This document shows positions 1 to 9,085 of a stretch of DNA of 41,932 bases, piece by piece (the first letter of the stretch is position 1; every line of letters begins with the position of its first letter). Position numbers and translations under genes: made by a program. The notes under the pieces are model-generated. The model searched no databases. It was not told where the DNA came from and saw nothing but the letters and a program-made list of their open reading frames with translations. Origin of the DNA: an uncultured Collinsella sp. (GTDB lineage: Bacteria > Actinomycetota > Coriobacteriia > Coriobacteriales > Coriobacteriaceae); NCBI GenBank assembly GCA_938036665.1, contig CALHWR010000210.1:1-41932 (forward strand), read 5' to 3'.

Positions 1-975
1 GGTTAGGCCGAACTTTTTGATGCTCGGGAAAGTGTAGAAGGCGCCGGCTGGTTCCACTACGTCGAGATCCATGGCGTCTAAGGCTGCGAGTACGCGTTCG
101 CGGCGGGCTCGGTAGACTTTGAGCATGGGGGTTGGGTCGACGGTCAGGGCTCGGGCTGCGGCGTCCATTTCGAAGGAGACAGCACTCGATACTAAGTATT
201 GGTGAGCCTTTGCGATCTCGGCGATGGCGGGGGCTGCGGCCGCGAGCCAGCCCAGGCGCCAACCGGTCATGGCCCAGGGCTTGGAGAAGCTCTCGATGAC
301 GACCGTCTGCTCACGCAGCTCCGGGTGGCGCTGGGCAAAGCGCTCGTAGCCATCCACATAAACCAGGCGGTTGTATACGTCGTCGCAGACCACGTAGATG
401 CCCGCCTGTTCTGCCACGTGCGCCACGGCGTCGAGCGATGCCGCGTTGAGAATGCAGCCCGTGGGATTGTTGGGCGAGCAGATAACGACGGCCTTGGTCG
501 CCGGGGTCACACAGGCGCGAAGCGCATCCTCGTCAATCTGAAATTGCGCAGGCTCCGTATCCAAAAAGACCGCTTTGGCGTGATTGGCCACGACGATGCT
601 CTCGTAAAGGCCAAAGGCCGGCGTGGGGATAATGACCTCGTCGCCGGGGTTGAGCATAGCCATGAATGTTGCCGACAGGGCCTCGGTCGCGCCGTCGGTC
701 AGGATGACCTCGTCGGCCGAAAACATAAGGCCCGCGTCCCCCATGTAGGCAGATAACGCCTCGCGCAGGGCGGGGCGACCGTTATTGGGCGGATAGTGCG
801 TGTCACCGCGGTCCAGTGCGGCGGTCACCTCGGCACTAATCACATCGGGCGTGGGAAAATCGGGCTCGCCAAGCGCAAGCGCGATGCATCCCGGGTGCTG
901 AGCGGCGAGTGCGTTAATCCGACGGATGCCGGAGGGCTTGAGCGTGGCAAGCGAGGTATTCATGGGCAGACGCAT
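1..975 (-). CDS. Class I/II PLP-dependent aminotransferase (3' end outside window)
   Basis: Translating the minus strand from the ATG at 975, which is preceded by GAAAGGA, gives 325 codons with no stop before the window edge, so the C-terminus is missing. The protein shows the fold-type I aminotransferase landmarks: GEPDFPTP near residue 35, HYPPNNGRPALREA (substrate-binding glycine/asparagine region), TDGATEAL, CSPNNPTG, and the Schiff-base lysine in SFSKPWAMTGWR (K232). Members transfer an amino group between an amino acid and a 2-oxo acid, with aspartate, alanine or aromatic substrates, in the cytoplasm. Substrate specificity cannot be read from the sequence. It diverges from the gene at 1068, so it is probably monocistronic or continues an operon to the left of the window. 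Confidence 0.9.
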   Translation of the reverse strand, partial: MRLPMNTSLATLKPSGIRRINALAAQHPGCIALALGEPDFPTPDVISAEVTAALDRGDTHYPPNNGRPALREALSAYMGDAGLMFSADEVILTDGATEALSATFMAMLNPGDEVIIPTPAFGLYESIVVANHAKAVFLDTEPAQFQIDEDALRACVTPATKAVVICSPNNPTGCILNAASLDAVAHVAEQAGIYVVCDDVYNRLVYVDGYERFAQRHPELREQTVVIESFSKPWAMTGWRLGWLAAAAPAIAEIAKAHQYLVSSAVSFEMDAAARALTVDPTPMLKVYRARRERVLAALDAMDLDVVEPAGAFYTFPSIKKFGLT

Positions 976-1067
976 GGCGTTCCTTTCGTAAGGGTTGCAC
1001 TAGGATAGCGCGCCCAGCGCCTCCAGACGGTGTAACCTAAACGGAAACGAGCCGGAAAGGAGATGGC

Positions 1068-1730
1068 ATGGAGACGACCGCGCGCGGCGATGTACCAAAA
1101 ACGCTGCAAACCATTGCGTATATCAGCATTCCCAATAGCGCCGATCTTGAGTTTTTGCTTTGGGACCTGCAGGATGCCATCGCCGCCTATGCACAGCTTT
1201 CCGGCACTACACTCCCCCTCCCAGTCGACTTGAAGGCAAATGACGCCGGCAGCGTTGCCAATGGCATCGTGCTGGCCATTGAAGATGTGGCTGACGATGA
1301 GACGTTGACAGCTATCGAGCAGACGCTTGAGCGCTTTGGCGGTACGGGAACGCGCGTCTATGCCGCGATTCGAGCCGCACAAGAGGGCACTGAGCAGGCG
1401 CGTGGGGCCGCCGTTCGCCTGCACAAGGCATGTGAGCGCCATGACCAATTGTGGTGTGGCGGCGTTGCCATCTGCGCCGGCAGCGGCATTGCGGCGCTTC
1501 GTCGCTCCCCGCGCATGGGACTCTTGCGGCGACCGTTTTCGGAAGCGATGGATAAGCTTGTGGGCGCTGTGCGCATGGGCTGCTCAGTTGAGCACGCCCA
1601 GCTGCTCGGCGGCGGCGATGCCGGTAGCGTCAACGCCGACGGCATGGTGCGTGTCGAGCCCGCGCTGCCCGCGCCGATCTGGCACGCCATCATCAAACGC
1701 CTCGGCGCCCATGCTCAATCAAATATCTAA
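1068..1730 (+). CDS. Hypothetical protein, weakly like flavodoxin-fold NAD(P)H-dependent oxidoreductases
   Basis: A 220-residue protein with a good ribosome site (GAAAGGAGATGGC before ATG). I do not recognise it firmly. The segment from about residue 105 to 175 (YAAIRAAQEGTEQ, HKACERHDQLWCGGVAICAGSG, then an LLRRPFSEAMDKLVGAVRMG helix) resembles the C-terminal half of a family of flavodoxin-fold oxidoreductases in anaerobes. Those have an E-G-x-Q motif, a WC pair and a WGGG-I-x-G-G-G loop. The N-terminal phosphate-binding loop typical of flavodoxins (T/S-x-T-G-N-T) is not visible, so cofactor binding is doubtful. It lies head-to-tail against the convergent glycosylase gene, leaving 1 nt between stops. 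There is no signal peptide or membrane segment. Confidence 0.6.
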   Translation: METTARGDVPKTLQTIAYISIPNSADLEFLLWDLQDAIAAYAQLSGTTLPLPVDLKANDAGSVANGIVLAIEDVADDETLTAIEQTLERFGGTGTRVYAAIRAAQEGTEQARGAAVRLHKACERHDQLWCGGVAICAGSGIAALRRSPRMGLLRRPFSEAMDKLVGAVRMGCSVEHAQLLGGGDAGSVNADGMVRVEPALPAPIWHAIIKRLGAHAQSNI

Positions 1731-1731
1731 A

Positions 1732-2295
1732 TTAGAGAGCAGCCCAGTCAACTGCCTCGCGCCAGCGCTCGACAAGGCGCTCAAGACGCCAAGCCGCATT
1801 GGCAGGACTTGTCGAGGGCAGGACGATGGCGGGCAGCCCGGTGCGTTCTTGTAGATAGCGCTTGTAGAGCCGGCCAGCCGTACCACCGTTGCATATCACC
1901 TGCTCAATGGGAGCTGCATCGGTAATGCGCCCGATATGTGCCGGTACAACGTTGCGAATGCTCGCGTCACTCGAGCCCTTAATGTCACAACTCTCGATCA
2001 CATCCCACAGGGCTACGCCGCCGTTAAGCAGCATGGATCGCTTGGCGGCAATGGAGACATCGAGCGTCGCGGGCTCACCGTTTGCCAAAGGATCACCCTC
2101 GTTGGGCGGCACAGGCACACCGAGACACGCCGCCGTGACCCGCCAAAAGCGGTTCTGCGGATTGCCATAGTAGAAGGCATTGGCACGCGAGAGCACCGAG
2201 GGAAACGACCCCAGCATCAAAACGCGCGAGCGCTCGTCAAACACGGGTTCAAACCCATGCTCAATATGTTGATAGCCCTCGTCGGACGCAGCCAT
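1732..2295 (-). CDS. DNA-deoxyinosine / uracil-DNA glycosylase family protein
   Basis: A 187-residue protein of the uracil-DNA glycosylase superfamily, in the group annotated as DNA-deoxyinosine glycosylase (family 6, hypoxanthine-DNA glycosylase-like). The motif-1 loop LGSFPSVLSR follows the N-terminal HGFEPVFDERSRVL strand. NPQNRFWRV and the GVALWDVIESC helix are also typical. The C-terminal PSTSPANAAW carries the motif-2-like serine region (PSTSP-N-A) that inserts into the DNA minor groove. It would excise deaminated bases to start base-excision repair. The start ATG lies 3 nt after the amylase stop codon, so the two genes are likely co-transcribed and perhaps translationally coupled, although their functions are unrelated. 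Confidence 0.85.
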   Translation of the reverse strand: MAASDEGYQHIEHGFEPVFDERSRVLMLGSFPSVLSRANAFYYGNPQNRFWRVTAACLGVPVPPNEGDPLANGEPATLDVSIAAKRSMLLNGGVALWDVIESCDIKGSSDASIRNVVPAHIGRITDAAPIEQVICNGGTAGRLYKRYLQERTGLPAIVLPSTSPANAAWRLERLVERWREAVDWAAL

Positions 2296-2298
2296 GGC

Positions 2299-3675
2299 CT
2301 AGGCCCTCAACAGATAGCGCACCTCGTAGGGCGCAAGCTCAAGGGAGCCAGCCAGCTCGACCGTGGGCACGCCATCGGCAAGCAGGTCGACAAAGGACCC
2401 GTTGAGCTCGCCGGCGCCAAAGGTGTAAGGCTCGCCCACGGCGTTCACCGCCACGAGCACCGTCGCGCCGTCACAGGCGCGCTCGAACAGCAGCTGCTTG
2501 TTCTGGATCACCACGTTGCGATAGGCACCGTAGTTGAGAGCACGGGCCGCCGCGTCGTCGGCCGAGCGAAGGTGCGCAAGCTGCGTGATGAACGCCGTCA
2601 GCTCGTTGGGCGCAGGCTCATCGAGCGCAGGTCGCAGCGCCCAGTCGCCATCGGGGCCGCCCTTTTCGCCGGCAATTCCCCACTCGCTGCCATAGTAGAC
2701 ACACGGAATGCCCGGCATGCCAAAGGGCATGCCATAGGCGGGACGCAGGCACGACTTGTCGGTGAGGATGCTCGCCAGGCGCGGCACGTCGTGGTTGTCG
2801 ACAAACGACAGCAGGTGTTTGCCGCGGTAGATGCACCACGGATCGCCGCCAAACTGGCGATGCAGCGAATGGGCAATCTCGAACATGTTGACCGAGTTAA
2901 AGCTGGAGTACAGGCCCTTGTAGCACTCGTAGTTGGTGCAGGAGTCAAGCATCTCGTCGTTGACGATCTGGTTGTAGTCGCCGTGGAGCGTCTCGCCGAT
3001 CAGCACAAAATCGGGCTTGAGCTCGCGGGTAAAGGTATGCAGACGACGCATGAAGTCGCGGTCGAGCATATAGGCAACGTCCAGGCGCAGGCCGTCGACG
3101 CCAAACACGTCAGCCCAACGGCGCACGGACTCGAGCAGGTAATCGACCACAGCGGGATTTTGCAGGTTGAGCTTCACAAGTTCAAAATGGCCTTCCCAGC
3201 CCTCGTACCAAAAGCCGTCGCCGTAGCACGAGTCACCGTCAAAGCTGATGTGGAACCAGTCCTTGTAGGGCGAGTCCCACTTGCGCTCCTGAACATCGCG
3301 GAAGGCCCAAAAGCCGCGACCGACATGGTTGAAGACGGCATCAAGCACCACACGGATGCCATGGGCATGCAGTGTCTCGCACACGGCGGCAAAGTCGGCA
3401 TCCCCACCCAGGCGACGGTCGATATGGCGCAGGCTGCGCGTGTCGTAACCGTGGCTGTCGGATTCGAGCGGCGGGTTGATGAGCACAGCGCCAACGCCGA
3501 GTTCCTGCAGGTAGTCGGCCCATTGGGCGATTTTCATAATGGGAGCATCGGGGTTAGGCGCGGCGTTGGCAGCCTGGGCGAGTTCATCCTCGGCAACGGG
3601 CGCGGCGTTTTCGCGCGGAGCTCCGCAAAAGCCCAGCGGATAGATCTGATAGAACGTCGTCTCGTATGCCCACAT
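2299..3675 (-). CDS. GH13 alpha-amylase family glycosidase
   Basis: A 458-residue cytoplasmic GH13 enzyme with no signal peptide. The four conserved regions are visible: DAVFNH (112-117), GLRLDV with the nucleophile D199, GET with the acid/base E228, and FVDNHD ending in the transition-state stabiliser D296. A C-terminal beta domain follows (from about residue 375). The short length and intracellular location fit maltodextrin or cyclomaltodextrin hydrolysis (alpha-1,4 or alpha-1,6 bonds) rather than secreted starch degradation. The exact subfamily cannot be assigned by eye. An AGG-rich ribosome site (TTACCGGGAGGTTGCT) precedes the ATG. The glycosylase gene follows after 3 nt. Confidence 0.9.
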   Translation of the reverse strand: MWAYETTFYQIYPLGFCGAPRENAAPVAEDELAQAANAAPNPDAPIMKIAQWADYLQELGVGAVLINPPLESDSHGYDTRSLRHIDRRLGGDADFAAVCETLHAHGIRVVLDAVFNHVGRGFWAFRDVQERKWDSPYKDWFHISFDGDSCYGDGFWYEGWEGHFELVKLNLQNPAVVDYLLESVRRWADVFGVDGLRLDVAYMLDRDFMRRLHTFTRELKPDFVLIGETLHGDYNQIVNDEMLDSCTNYECYKGLYSSFNSVNMFEIAHSLHRQFGGDPWCIYRGKHLLSFVDNHDVPRLASILTDKSCLRPAYGMPFGMPGIPCVYYGSEWGIAGEKGGPDGDWALRPALDEPAPNELTAFITQLAHLRSADDAAARALNYGAYRNVVIQNKQLLFERACDGATVLVAVNAVGEPYTFGAGELNGSFVDLLADGVPTVELAGSLELAPYEVRYLLRA

Positions 3676-3749
3676 AGCAACCTCCCGGTAAGCTCAACAC
3701 AACGATATCCATTGTATGCCCGGCTTGTATCCTCTCCCCCAAAATAAGT

Positions 3750-3810
3750 TGCGGTGAAATAATTCCTGCTTGGGCCTTCAGAGGCCTTAAACAGGAGCTA
3801 TTCCACCGCA
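3750..3810 (-). terminator. Long imperfect hairpin after the MFS gene
   Basis: On either strand this stretch folds on itself: TGCGGTG (3750-3756) pairs with CACCGCA (3804-3810), an inner TCCTG pairs with CAGGA, and the tip GGCC-TTCAGA-GGCC closes it. Read on the minus strand it lies just after the MFS stop and is followed by a TTATTTT stretch, so it probably acts as that gene's terminator. It is longer than a usual intrinsic terminator and may also be a degenerate repeat. Confidence 0.5.
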
Positions 3811-3828
3811 GCTGATGAGGGGACGTGA

Positions 3829-5025
3829 TTAGGCGACGGGCTTTGCGCGGCGTATGGCTGGGAACAGTACGGTGATGGCAAGGATGACGCCCACGACGGT
3901 AATCGCCCCGCCCGCAAAGCCAATCCAAGCGATACCGGGACCCGAAACCACGGCGCCGCCGATTGCGGTGCCCGTGCCGATACCGAGGTTAAACAGGCCC
4001 GAGAAGATCGACATGGCGACGGCCGACGAATCCGCCGGCGTGTACTTGATGAGCTCGGCCTGGAACGCAACGTTAAAGGCCGTGGAGCAGCAGCCCCATA
4101 GCGCGCAGACGGCAAGCACTGCTACGAGCGACGATGCGACCGGACCCACGAGCAGCAGAGCCACCGGCACGCCGGAGAGCGTGATAGCCAAGAACGGGAA
4201 GCGATGCCCATCGAACAGGCGGCCAAACAGCCAGCTTCCGAGCAGACCAGAGCAGCCAAACGCCGTCAGCGTCATGGTAATAGCGCTTGCGTCGACGTGC
4301 GCGACCTGCGCCAGGAACGGCTCGATATAGCTGTAACCCGCATAATAGCCGGTCGCCATAAAGACCGTGACCGCGTAGAGCGCAATCAGGAACGAGTTCT
4401 TGAGCAGCTCGGGCAGCTGTTTGACGGTAAAGCGCTCGCCCGCCGGCATGGCCGGGAACACCGCGGCCTGGTAGACAACCGCGACAGCCGAGAGGGCCCC
4501 GACCGCGGCGAATGTCATGCGCCAGCCCACGGCCAGTCCGATGGCGCGGCCGATCGGCAGGCCAAAGATCTGCGCGATGGACGAGCCCGTGGCGATCATG
4601 CTAATGGCGAGCGCCCCGTGGCGACTGTCGACCAGGCGCGAGGCCATAATCGAGGCGACCGACCAGAACACGGCATGTGCGCAAGCGACCACCAGGCGCG
4701 CACAGACCAGGATGGGATATGTCGGTGCCACAGCGGACAGGAACTGACCCAGAGAAAACACGGCGAGCACGCCGAGCAGCATACGCTTGAACTCAAAGCG
4801 CGAGGCAAACACCATGAGTGGCAGCGACAGCAGCATGACGCCCCAAGCATAGACCGAGATCATGATGCCTGCCTGGGCCTCGGTGAGCGAGAACGACGCG
4901 GCGATATCAGTCAGAAGGCCGATGGGCATGAACTCCGACGTGTTGAACACGAACGCACAGCAGGCGAGCCCGATAAGCGGGAGCCACTGCTTGAGCGAGA
5001 TGCCATCTTGTCTTGCCTGAGTCAT
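3829..5025 (-). CDS. MFS transporter, DHA1 family (sugar-efflux/SotB-like)
   Basis: A 398-residue major facilitator protein with 12 predicted hydrophobic segments. I start it at the ATG at 5025, preceded by GGAGAGGG, rather than at the far-upstream in-frame ATG at 5199, because the upstream stretch overlaps the terminator of feoAB and does not look coding. The N-terminal signature FNTSEFMPIGLLTDIA matches the DHA1 drug/sugar efflux group (AraJ/SotB-type NTSEF-PIGLL). The motif-A-like loop ASRFEFKRM between TM2 and TM3 is also present. It would export small solutes by proton antiport, with substrate unknown. It stands alone, read towards the GH13 gene. Confidence 0.85.
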   Translation of the reverse strand: MTQARQDGISLKQWLPLIGLACCAFVFNTSEFMPIGLLTDIAASFSLTEAQAGIMISVYAWGVMLLSLPLMVFASRFEFKRMLLGVLAVFSLGQFLSAVAPTYPILVCARLVVACAHAVFWSVASIMASRLVDSRHGALAISMIATGSSIAQIFGLPIGRAIGLAVGWRMTFAAVGALSAVAVVYQAAVFPAMPAGERFTVKQLPELLKNSFLIALYAVTVFMATGYYAGYSYIEPFLAQVAHVDASAITMTLTAFGCSGLLGSWLFGRLFDGHRFPFLAITLSGVPVALLLVGPVASSLVAVLAVCALWGCCSTAFNVAFQAELIKYTPADSSAVAMSIFSGLFNLGIGTGTAIGGAVVSGPGIAWIGFAGGAITVVGVILAITVLFPAIRRAKPVA

Positions 5026-5072
5026 GTAGGAACCCTCTCCGATTGTCTTGAGCGATGGGCGATTATATAGCA

Positions 5073-5109
5073 ACGGCCCCGCATCCGTCAGCAACAGATG
5101 CGGGGCCGT
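5073..5109 (-). terminator. Strong hairpin after feoAB
   Basis: ACGGCCCCGCATC (5073-5085) and GATGCGGGGCCGT (5097-5109) form a perfect 13-bp stem with an 11-nt loop. It follows the feoAB stop on the minus strand but has only a weak U tract (TTGCTATATAAT). The TATAAT immediately downstream could be the -10 box of the MFS gene. Confidence 0.7.
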
Positions 5110-5149
5110 AATCAACTCAATACACAGAGGTTGCGCCATCAATAAATAA

Positions 5150-7510
5150 CTAAGCCAGCCCCAGCAATATGCCCGCCGAATGCACGACAAACGCCACAAT
5201 CCAGGCGACCGTCACTTGAAACGCGAACACGGCCACGGCATAGCGCGCGCCCAGTTCACTCTTGACGGCGCCGATTGCCGCTACGCAGGGCGGGTACAGC
5301 AGCGTAAAGACCAGGAACACGTAAGCGGTAAACGGCGAAAACATGCTCGACAGTGCCGCGGGCGACGTTGCACCCAAAAGCACGGTGAGGGTCGAAATGA
5401 CGCTCTCCTTGGCGATAAGTCCGGTGACGAGCGCCGTGGATGCACGCCAATCGCCAAAGCCGAGCGGCGCCAGCGCCGGCGCGATAATGCTACCCAAACC
5501 GGCAAGCAGACTCTGCGACTGATCGGCGACCACATTAAAGCGGATATCGAACGTCTGGAGGAACCAGATGGCCACGGTAGCGGCAAAGATAATGGTAAAG
5601 GCCTTGGTAATAAAGTCCTTGGCCTTATCCCATGCCAGCATCACCGTCGTCTTGACGCTCGGCAGGCGGTAATTGGGAAGCTCCATGATAAACGGCACCG
5701 GGTCGCCCTTAAATGCCGTGCGGTTGAGCACCAAAGCCGCGATACAGCCAACCGCAATGCCGATCAGATAGAGCGAGACCATGGCGGGAACTGTCGCCTG
5801 CGGGAAAAACGCCCCGCACAGCAGACCGTAGACCGGCAACTTGGCCGAACAGCTCATGAACGGCGTGAGCATGACCGTCATCTTGCGGTCGTGCTCGGAT
5901 GGGAGCGTACGGGTTGACATGATTGCCGGCACGGTGCAGCCAAAACCGACGAGCATGGGCACAAAGCTGCGGCCCGACAGGCCAAAGCGACGCAGCACCT
6001 TATCCATGACAAAGGCCACGCGCGCCATGTATCCGGAGTCTTCCAGAATGGAGAGGAACAAGAAGAGCACGACGATAATCGGCAGGAAGGTCAGCACGCT
6101 GCCCACGCCCGTAAGCACGCCGTCGACAGCCAGAGAGCGCACCACATCGTTGGTTCCGAACGCCTTGAGGCCCGCATCGGCCGAGGCGATGATGACCGCG
6201 ATGCCGTCCTCCATGAGTCCCTGCAGCGCCGCACCGATCACGCCAAACGTCAGCCAAAAGACGAGGCCCATGATCACCAGAAACGCCGGAATGGCCGTGT
6301 AGCGACCCGTCAGGATGCGGTCGATCTTGACGGAGCGCACGTGCTCGCGGCTCTCGTGCGGCTTGACGACGCAACGCCCGCACACGTCGCCGATAAAGCT
6401 AAAGCGCATATCGGCCAGCGCGGACAGGCGGTCGGTGCCGGCCTCGCCCTCCATCTGGGTAATGATGTGCTCGATAGCGTCGAGCTCGTTGCGATCCAGG
6501 TGAAGCGCCTCGGTCACCAGCTCGTCGCCCTCAACCAGCTTGGTCGCTGCAAAGCGCACCGGGATGTGCGCCGTCACGGCATGGTCCTCGATAAGGTTGG
6601 CAATGCCGTGGATGCAGCGATGCAGTGCACCACCGTCCGAGCCATCGGGCGCGCAGAAGTCCAGGCGACCGGGGCGCTCGCGGAACCGCGCCACGTGCAA
6701 GGCATGATCCACCAGCTCGCCGATACCCTCGTTGCGGGCAGCGCTAATGGGGACAACAGGCACGCCCAACAGGCTCTCGAGCAGGTTGACGTCCACGGCG
6801 CCGCCGTTGGCCGTCACCTCGTCCATCATGTTGAGCGCGATGACCATGGGGCAGTCGAGCTCCATAAGCTGCAGCGTCAGGTACAGGTTGCGCTCGATAT
6901 TGGTGGCGTCGATGATATCGATGATGGCATCGGGATGCTCGTCAAGGATAAACTGGCGGCTCACAATCTCCTCGCCCGTGTACGGCGACAGGGAGTAAAT
7001 GCCGGGCAGGTCGGTAACGCTCGCCTCGGGGTGGTTACGGATAGTGCCGTCCTTGCGGTCGACCGTCACGCCGGGAAAGTTACCGACGTGCTGGTTGGAG
7101 CCCGTAAGCTGGTTGAACAGCGTGGTCTTACCGCAGTTTTGGTTGCCGGCGAGGGCAAAGTGCAGCGGTGCGCCCTCGGGCACGGCCGTCTTGGCAGCAC
7201 GAGGCGAATACGTCCCCTCGCCCAGGGCCGGGTGATCTGTCGTGCCGATTGCGGCGTTAACGCGCGGGCCGGTATCGGTGTCGTGCACATCCACGAGCTC
7301 AATGCGGGCGGCATCGTCCTTGCGCAGTGTCAACTCGTAGCCACGCAGACGGATCTCGAGCGGATCTCCCATAGGGGCGTATTTCATCATGGTGACTTCG
7401 GTGCCCGGCGTGAGTCCCATGTCCAAAATATGCTGTCGGAGCGCCTGATCATCGGATGTCACCGATGCGACAACGGCGTCCTTTCCAATCTCGAGTGTAT
7501 CGAGCTTCAC
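5150..7510 (-). CDS. feoB: Ferrous iron transport protein, FeoA-FeoB fusion
   Basis: A 786-residue single polypeptide joining FeoA and FeoB. Residues 1-75 are a FeoA (SH3-like) domain with LGLTPGTEV-type signature (DMGLTPGTEVTMM). A linker runs to about 115. The G domain follows with G1 GNQNCGKTT (122-130), G3 DLPG (167-170) and G4 NMMD (227-230). A helical GDI region comes next, then the membrane part with the Gate motifs, including PMLVGFGCTVPAIMSTR and PVYGLLCGAFF. Together these import Fe2+ across the cytoplasmic membrane, the usual anaerobic iron route. FeoA is normally a separate protein in Proteobacteria; fusions occur in several Gram-positive anaerobes. The gene has its own upstream region of about 120 bp and a strong terminator behind it. 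Confidence 0.97.
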   Translation of the reverse strand: MKLDTLEIGKDAVVASVTSDDQALRQHILDMGLTPGTEVTMMKYAPMGDPLEIRLRGYELTLRKDDAARIELVDVHDTDTGPRVNAAIGTTDHPALGEGTYSPRAAKTAVPEGAPLHFALAGNQNCGKTTLFNQLTGSNQHVGNFPGVTVDRKDGTIRNHPEASVTDLPGIYSLSPYTGEEIVSRQFILDEHPDAIIDIIDATNIERNLYLTLQLMELDCPMVIALNMMDEVTANGGAVDVNLLESLLGVPVVPISAARNEGIGELVDHALHVARFRERPGRLDFCAPDGSDGGALHRCIHGIANLIEDHAVTAHIPVRFAATKLVEGDELVTEALHLDRNELDAIEHIITQMEGEAGTDRLSALADMRFSFIGDVCGRCVVKPHESREHVRSVKIDRILTGRYTAIPAFLVIMGLVFWLTFGVIGAALQGLMEDGIAVIIASADAGLKAFGTNDVVRSLAVDGVLTGVGSVLTFLPIIVVLFLFLSILEDSGYMARVAFVMDKVLRRFGLSGRSFVPMLVGFGCTVPAIMSTRTLPSEHDRKMTVMLTPFMSCSAKLPVYGLLCGAFFPQATVPAMVSLYLIGIAVGCIAALVLNRTAFKGDPVPFIMELPNYRLPSVKTTVMLAWDKAKDFITKAFTIIFAATVAIWFLQTFDIRFNVVADQSQSLLAGLGSIIAPALAPLGFGDWRASTALVTGLIAKESVISTLTVLLGATSPAALSSMFSPFTAYVFLVFTLLYPPCVAAIGAVKSELGARYAVAVFAFQVTVAWIVAFVVHSAGILLGLA

Positions 7511-7533
7511 GCGCTCATCCTTTCGTTAGACGC

Positions 7534-7558
7534 GGTTAACCGTTTACCGGGGCTAACC
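7534..7558 (-). promoter_or_regulatory. Candidate iron-regulator operator upstream of feoAB
   Basis: GGTTAACC (7534-7541) and GGCTAACC (7551-7558) lie about 25-50 bp upstream of the feoAB start. Both resemble half-sites of DtxR/IdeR boxes (GGTTAG...CTAACC). The spacing is not canonical, so this is a suggestion only. An iron-responsive repressor would fit the transporter's role. Confidence 0.3.
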
Positions 7559-7631
7559 AACTCGTAACGACAAATGATAGCGCTCTGAACTATTTTATAA
7601 AGTCAAATACCGATGTTTACCTGCGCAAACT

Positions 7632-7952
7632 TTATGCGATGCGCCCCGAAAGCTCTTTGCGCATACCGCTCAGCGAGATCGAAACGGAACCCGACCGCGC
7701 GGTGGCAGTGAGTCGATCACCCTCGACTGACCCCGTGCATGTAAAGGGTGCCTTGCCCATCAAGACGTGGGAGATAGTACCCGAGAGTTCAAAGAAATCG
7801 CCCTCAGCGCGGGCACTCGAGAGAGCGATATTGAGACCCCTGACGTTTAGTACTGCCCTGAGCACGCCGTTCACCCCATGTGAAAACGTCACCTCGCCGC
7901 GCTTGCTCCCCACCGGCGTCTGGGCCAAAACCACATACGTACCCTCAAGCAT
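7632..7952 (-). CDS. Small conserved hypothetical protein, beta-rich
   Basis: A 106-residue protein starting at the ATG at 7952, which has a strong GAGGAGG site; the longer frame from 7988 lacks one. The sequence alternates hydrophobic and polar residues in short strands (GTYVVLAQ, GEVTFSHG, GVLRAVLNVRG, FFELSGTIS, APFTCTGSVEGDRLTATARSG, SVSISLSGMR), which suggests an all-beta fold such as a small barrel. There is no signal peptide, no membrane segment and no family I can name. It is a single gene between feoAB and the hydrolase, transcribed in the same direction as both. Confidence 0.6.
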   Translation of the reverse strand: MLEGTYVVLAQTPVGSKRGEVTFSHGVNGVLRAVLNVRGLNIALSSARAEGDFFELSGTISHVLMGKAPFTCTGSVEGDRLTATARSGSVSISLSGMRKELSGRIA

Positions 7953-7999
7953 GGCTCCTCCTCTAAGCAGACTTTTTGAAACGGGCAAGTAGTCTACTT

Positions 8000-8899
8000 T
8001 TACATATGGCGTTCCAGGAAGCGGAAGGCCAGGCGGATCCAGGGACGGACGGAAACCTGCTTGTCCTCGTTGTCGACCGCGGTATTGGCGTTGCCGAGCG
8101 AAAGGCCGTGGCCACCCTGGTCAAAGACGTGCATCTCGCATGCAACACCCTCCTCGGCCATGCGCTGCGCAAACGGGTAGACCTGCGCGACCGGCGCCGT
8201 CTTGTCGTCCGAAACGCCCCACACAAAGGTCGGGGGCATCTGGCGCGAAACGTGCGTGGTAGGGCAAATGTCGGCCAGGTGCTCATCGGTCGCCTCGCCG
8301 CCCGTCACCATCGACAGATAGTCGTTGAGCAAATCGCGCCCCGTCTTGCCACCCGTCTTGGGCACGCGCAGGTCGATGCGCGGGTCGCGCGTCTGCATAT
8401 CGCGCACATAGGCAAGGTCGAGCAACGGATAGCCCAGCACCACGGCGTCGGGACGAATATCCTCCGGACGAGCCCCGGCAAGGCCCGCGAAAGGTCCGGT
8501 CTTCCACTGCGTTGCCAACGAGGCGCAGATCATGCCGCCCGCCGAGAAACCCACGATGCACACGCGCTTGGGATCGACATGCCACTCGTCGGCGTTGGCG
8601 CGCACGGTAGCGACCATCTTGGCGAGGTCCGCCTGCGGGTGCGGAAAGCTCACGTCGCCCGTGGCGCTCGTCACATAGTTGAGCACAAAGGCCTGGTAGC
8701 CGCGGTCCAAAAACGCAAACGCCACCGGGTCCTGCTCGTGCGGAGCGATATGCGTAAACCCGCCTCCGCCGCAGATGATCACCGCGGGGCGGCGGCCATT
8801 GGGCTTGTCGGGCAGCGGCTCGGCACCCAGATACGTAAACGTCGCCGGATAATCCTCGGTCGGCTCCTCGCCCCACAGCGCATGGTTCTCAATAATCAT
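8000..8899 (-). CDS. Alpha/beta hydrolase, acetyl-esterase (BD-FAE/Axe)-like
   Basis: A 299-residue cytoplasmic hydrolase starting at the ATG at 8899 (GGAGGGAGCACCT upstream). The oxyanion segment ICGGGGFTHIAPHE, the nucleophile elbow GFSAGG, a late DDKTAP aspartate and the C-terminal GGHGLSLG histidine form the Ser-Asp-His triad. The arrangement matches small acetyl- or feruloyl-type carbohydrate esterases of gut bacteria that remove acyl groups from oligosaccharides. The substrate is inferred from the family and is not proven. The much longer open frame upstream on this strand (to 9868) is the antisense of the PTS gene and is not part of it. Confidence 0.85.
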   Translation of the reverse strand: MIIENHALWGEEPTEDYPATFTYLGAEPLPDKPNGRRPAVIICGGGGFTHIAPHEQDPVAFAFLDRGYQAFVLNYVTSATGDVSFPHPQADLAKMVATVRANADEWHVDPKRVCIVGFSAGGMICASLATQWKTGPFAGLAGARPEDIRPDAVVLGYPLLDLAYVRDMQTRDPRIDLRVPKTGGKTGRDLLNDYLSMVTGGEATDEHLADICPTTHVSRQMPPTFVWGVSDDKTAPVAQVYPFAQRMAEEGVACEMHVFDQGGHGLSLGNANTAVDNEDKQVSVRPWIRLAFRFLERHM

Positions 8900-9085
8900 A
8901 GGTGCTCCCTCCGTGCGATTCGTGCGCACTCGTTTTTCGCACCTTAGCGTACCCCACTTGAGCCCGCGGCGCAGAAACACCCCCGCAATAAGTTGGCCTT
9001 CAACTGATATATCACAAAATCGCTGTTCAGAGGTATCGTTGGACAGCGTAAAATAGGAGCGCTGACCGTGCTGGGAAACACGTAC

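Noticed and set aside
1936..3747. 603-codon open frame on the plus strand
   Set aside because: It lies antisense to the clear GH13 and glycosylase genes; the composition (V, A, G, H, R-rich, no motif) is the usual shadow of GC-rich codon bias.
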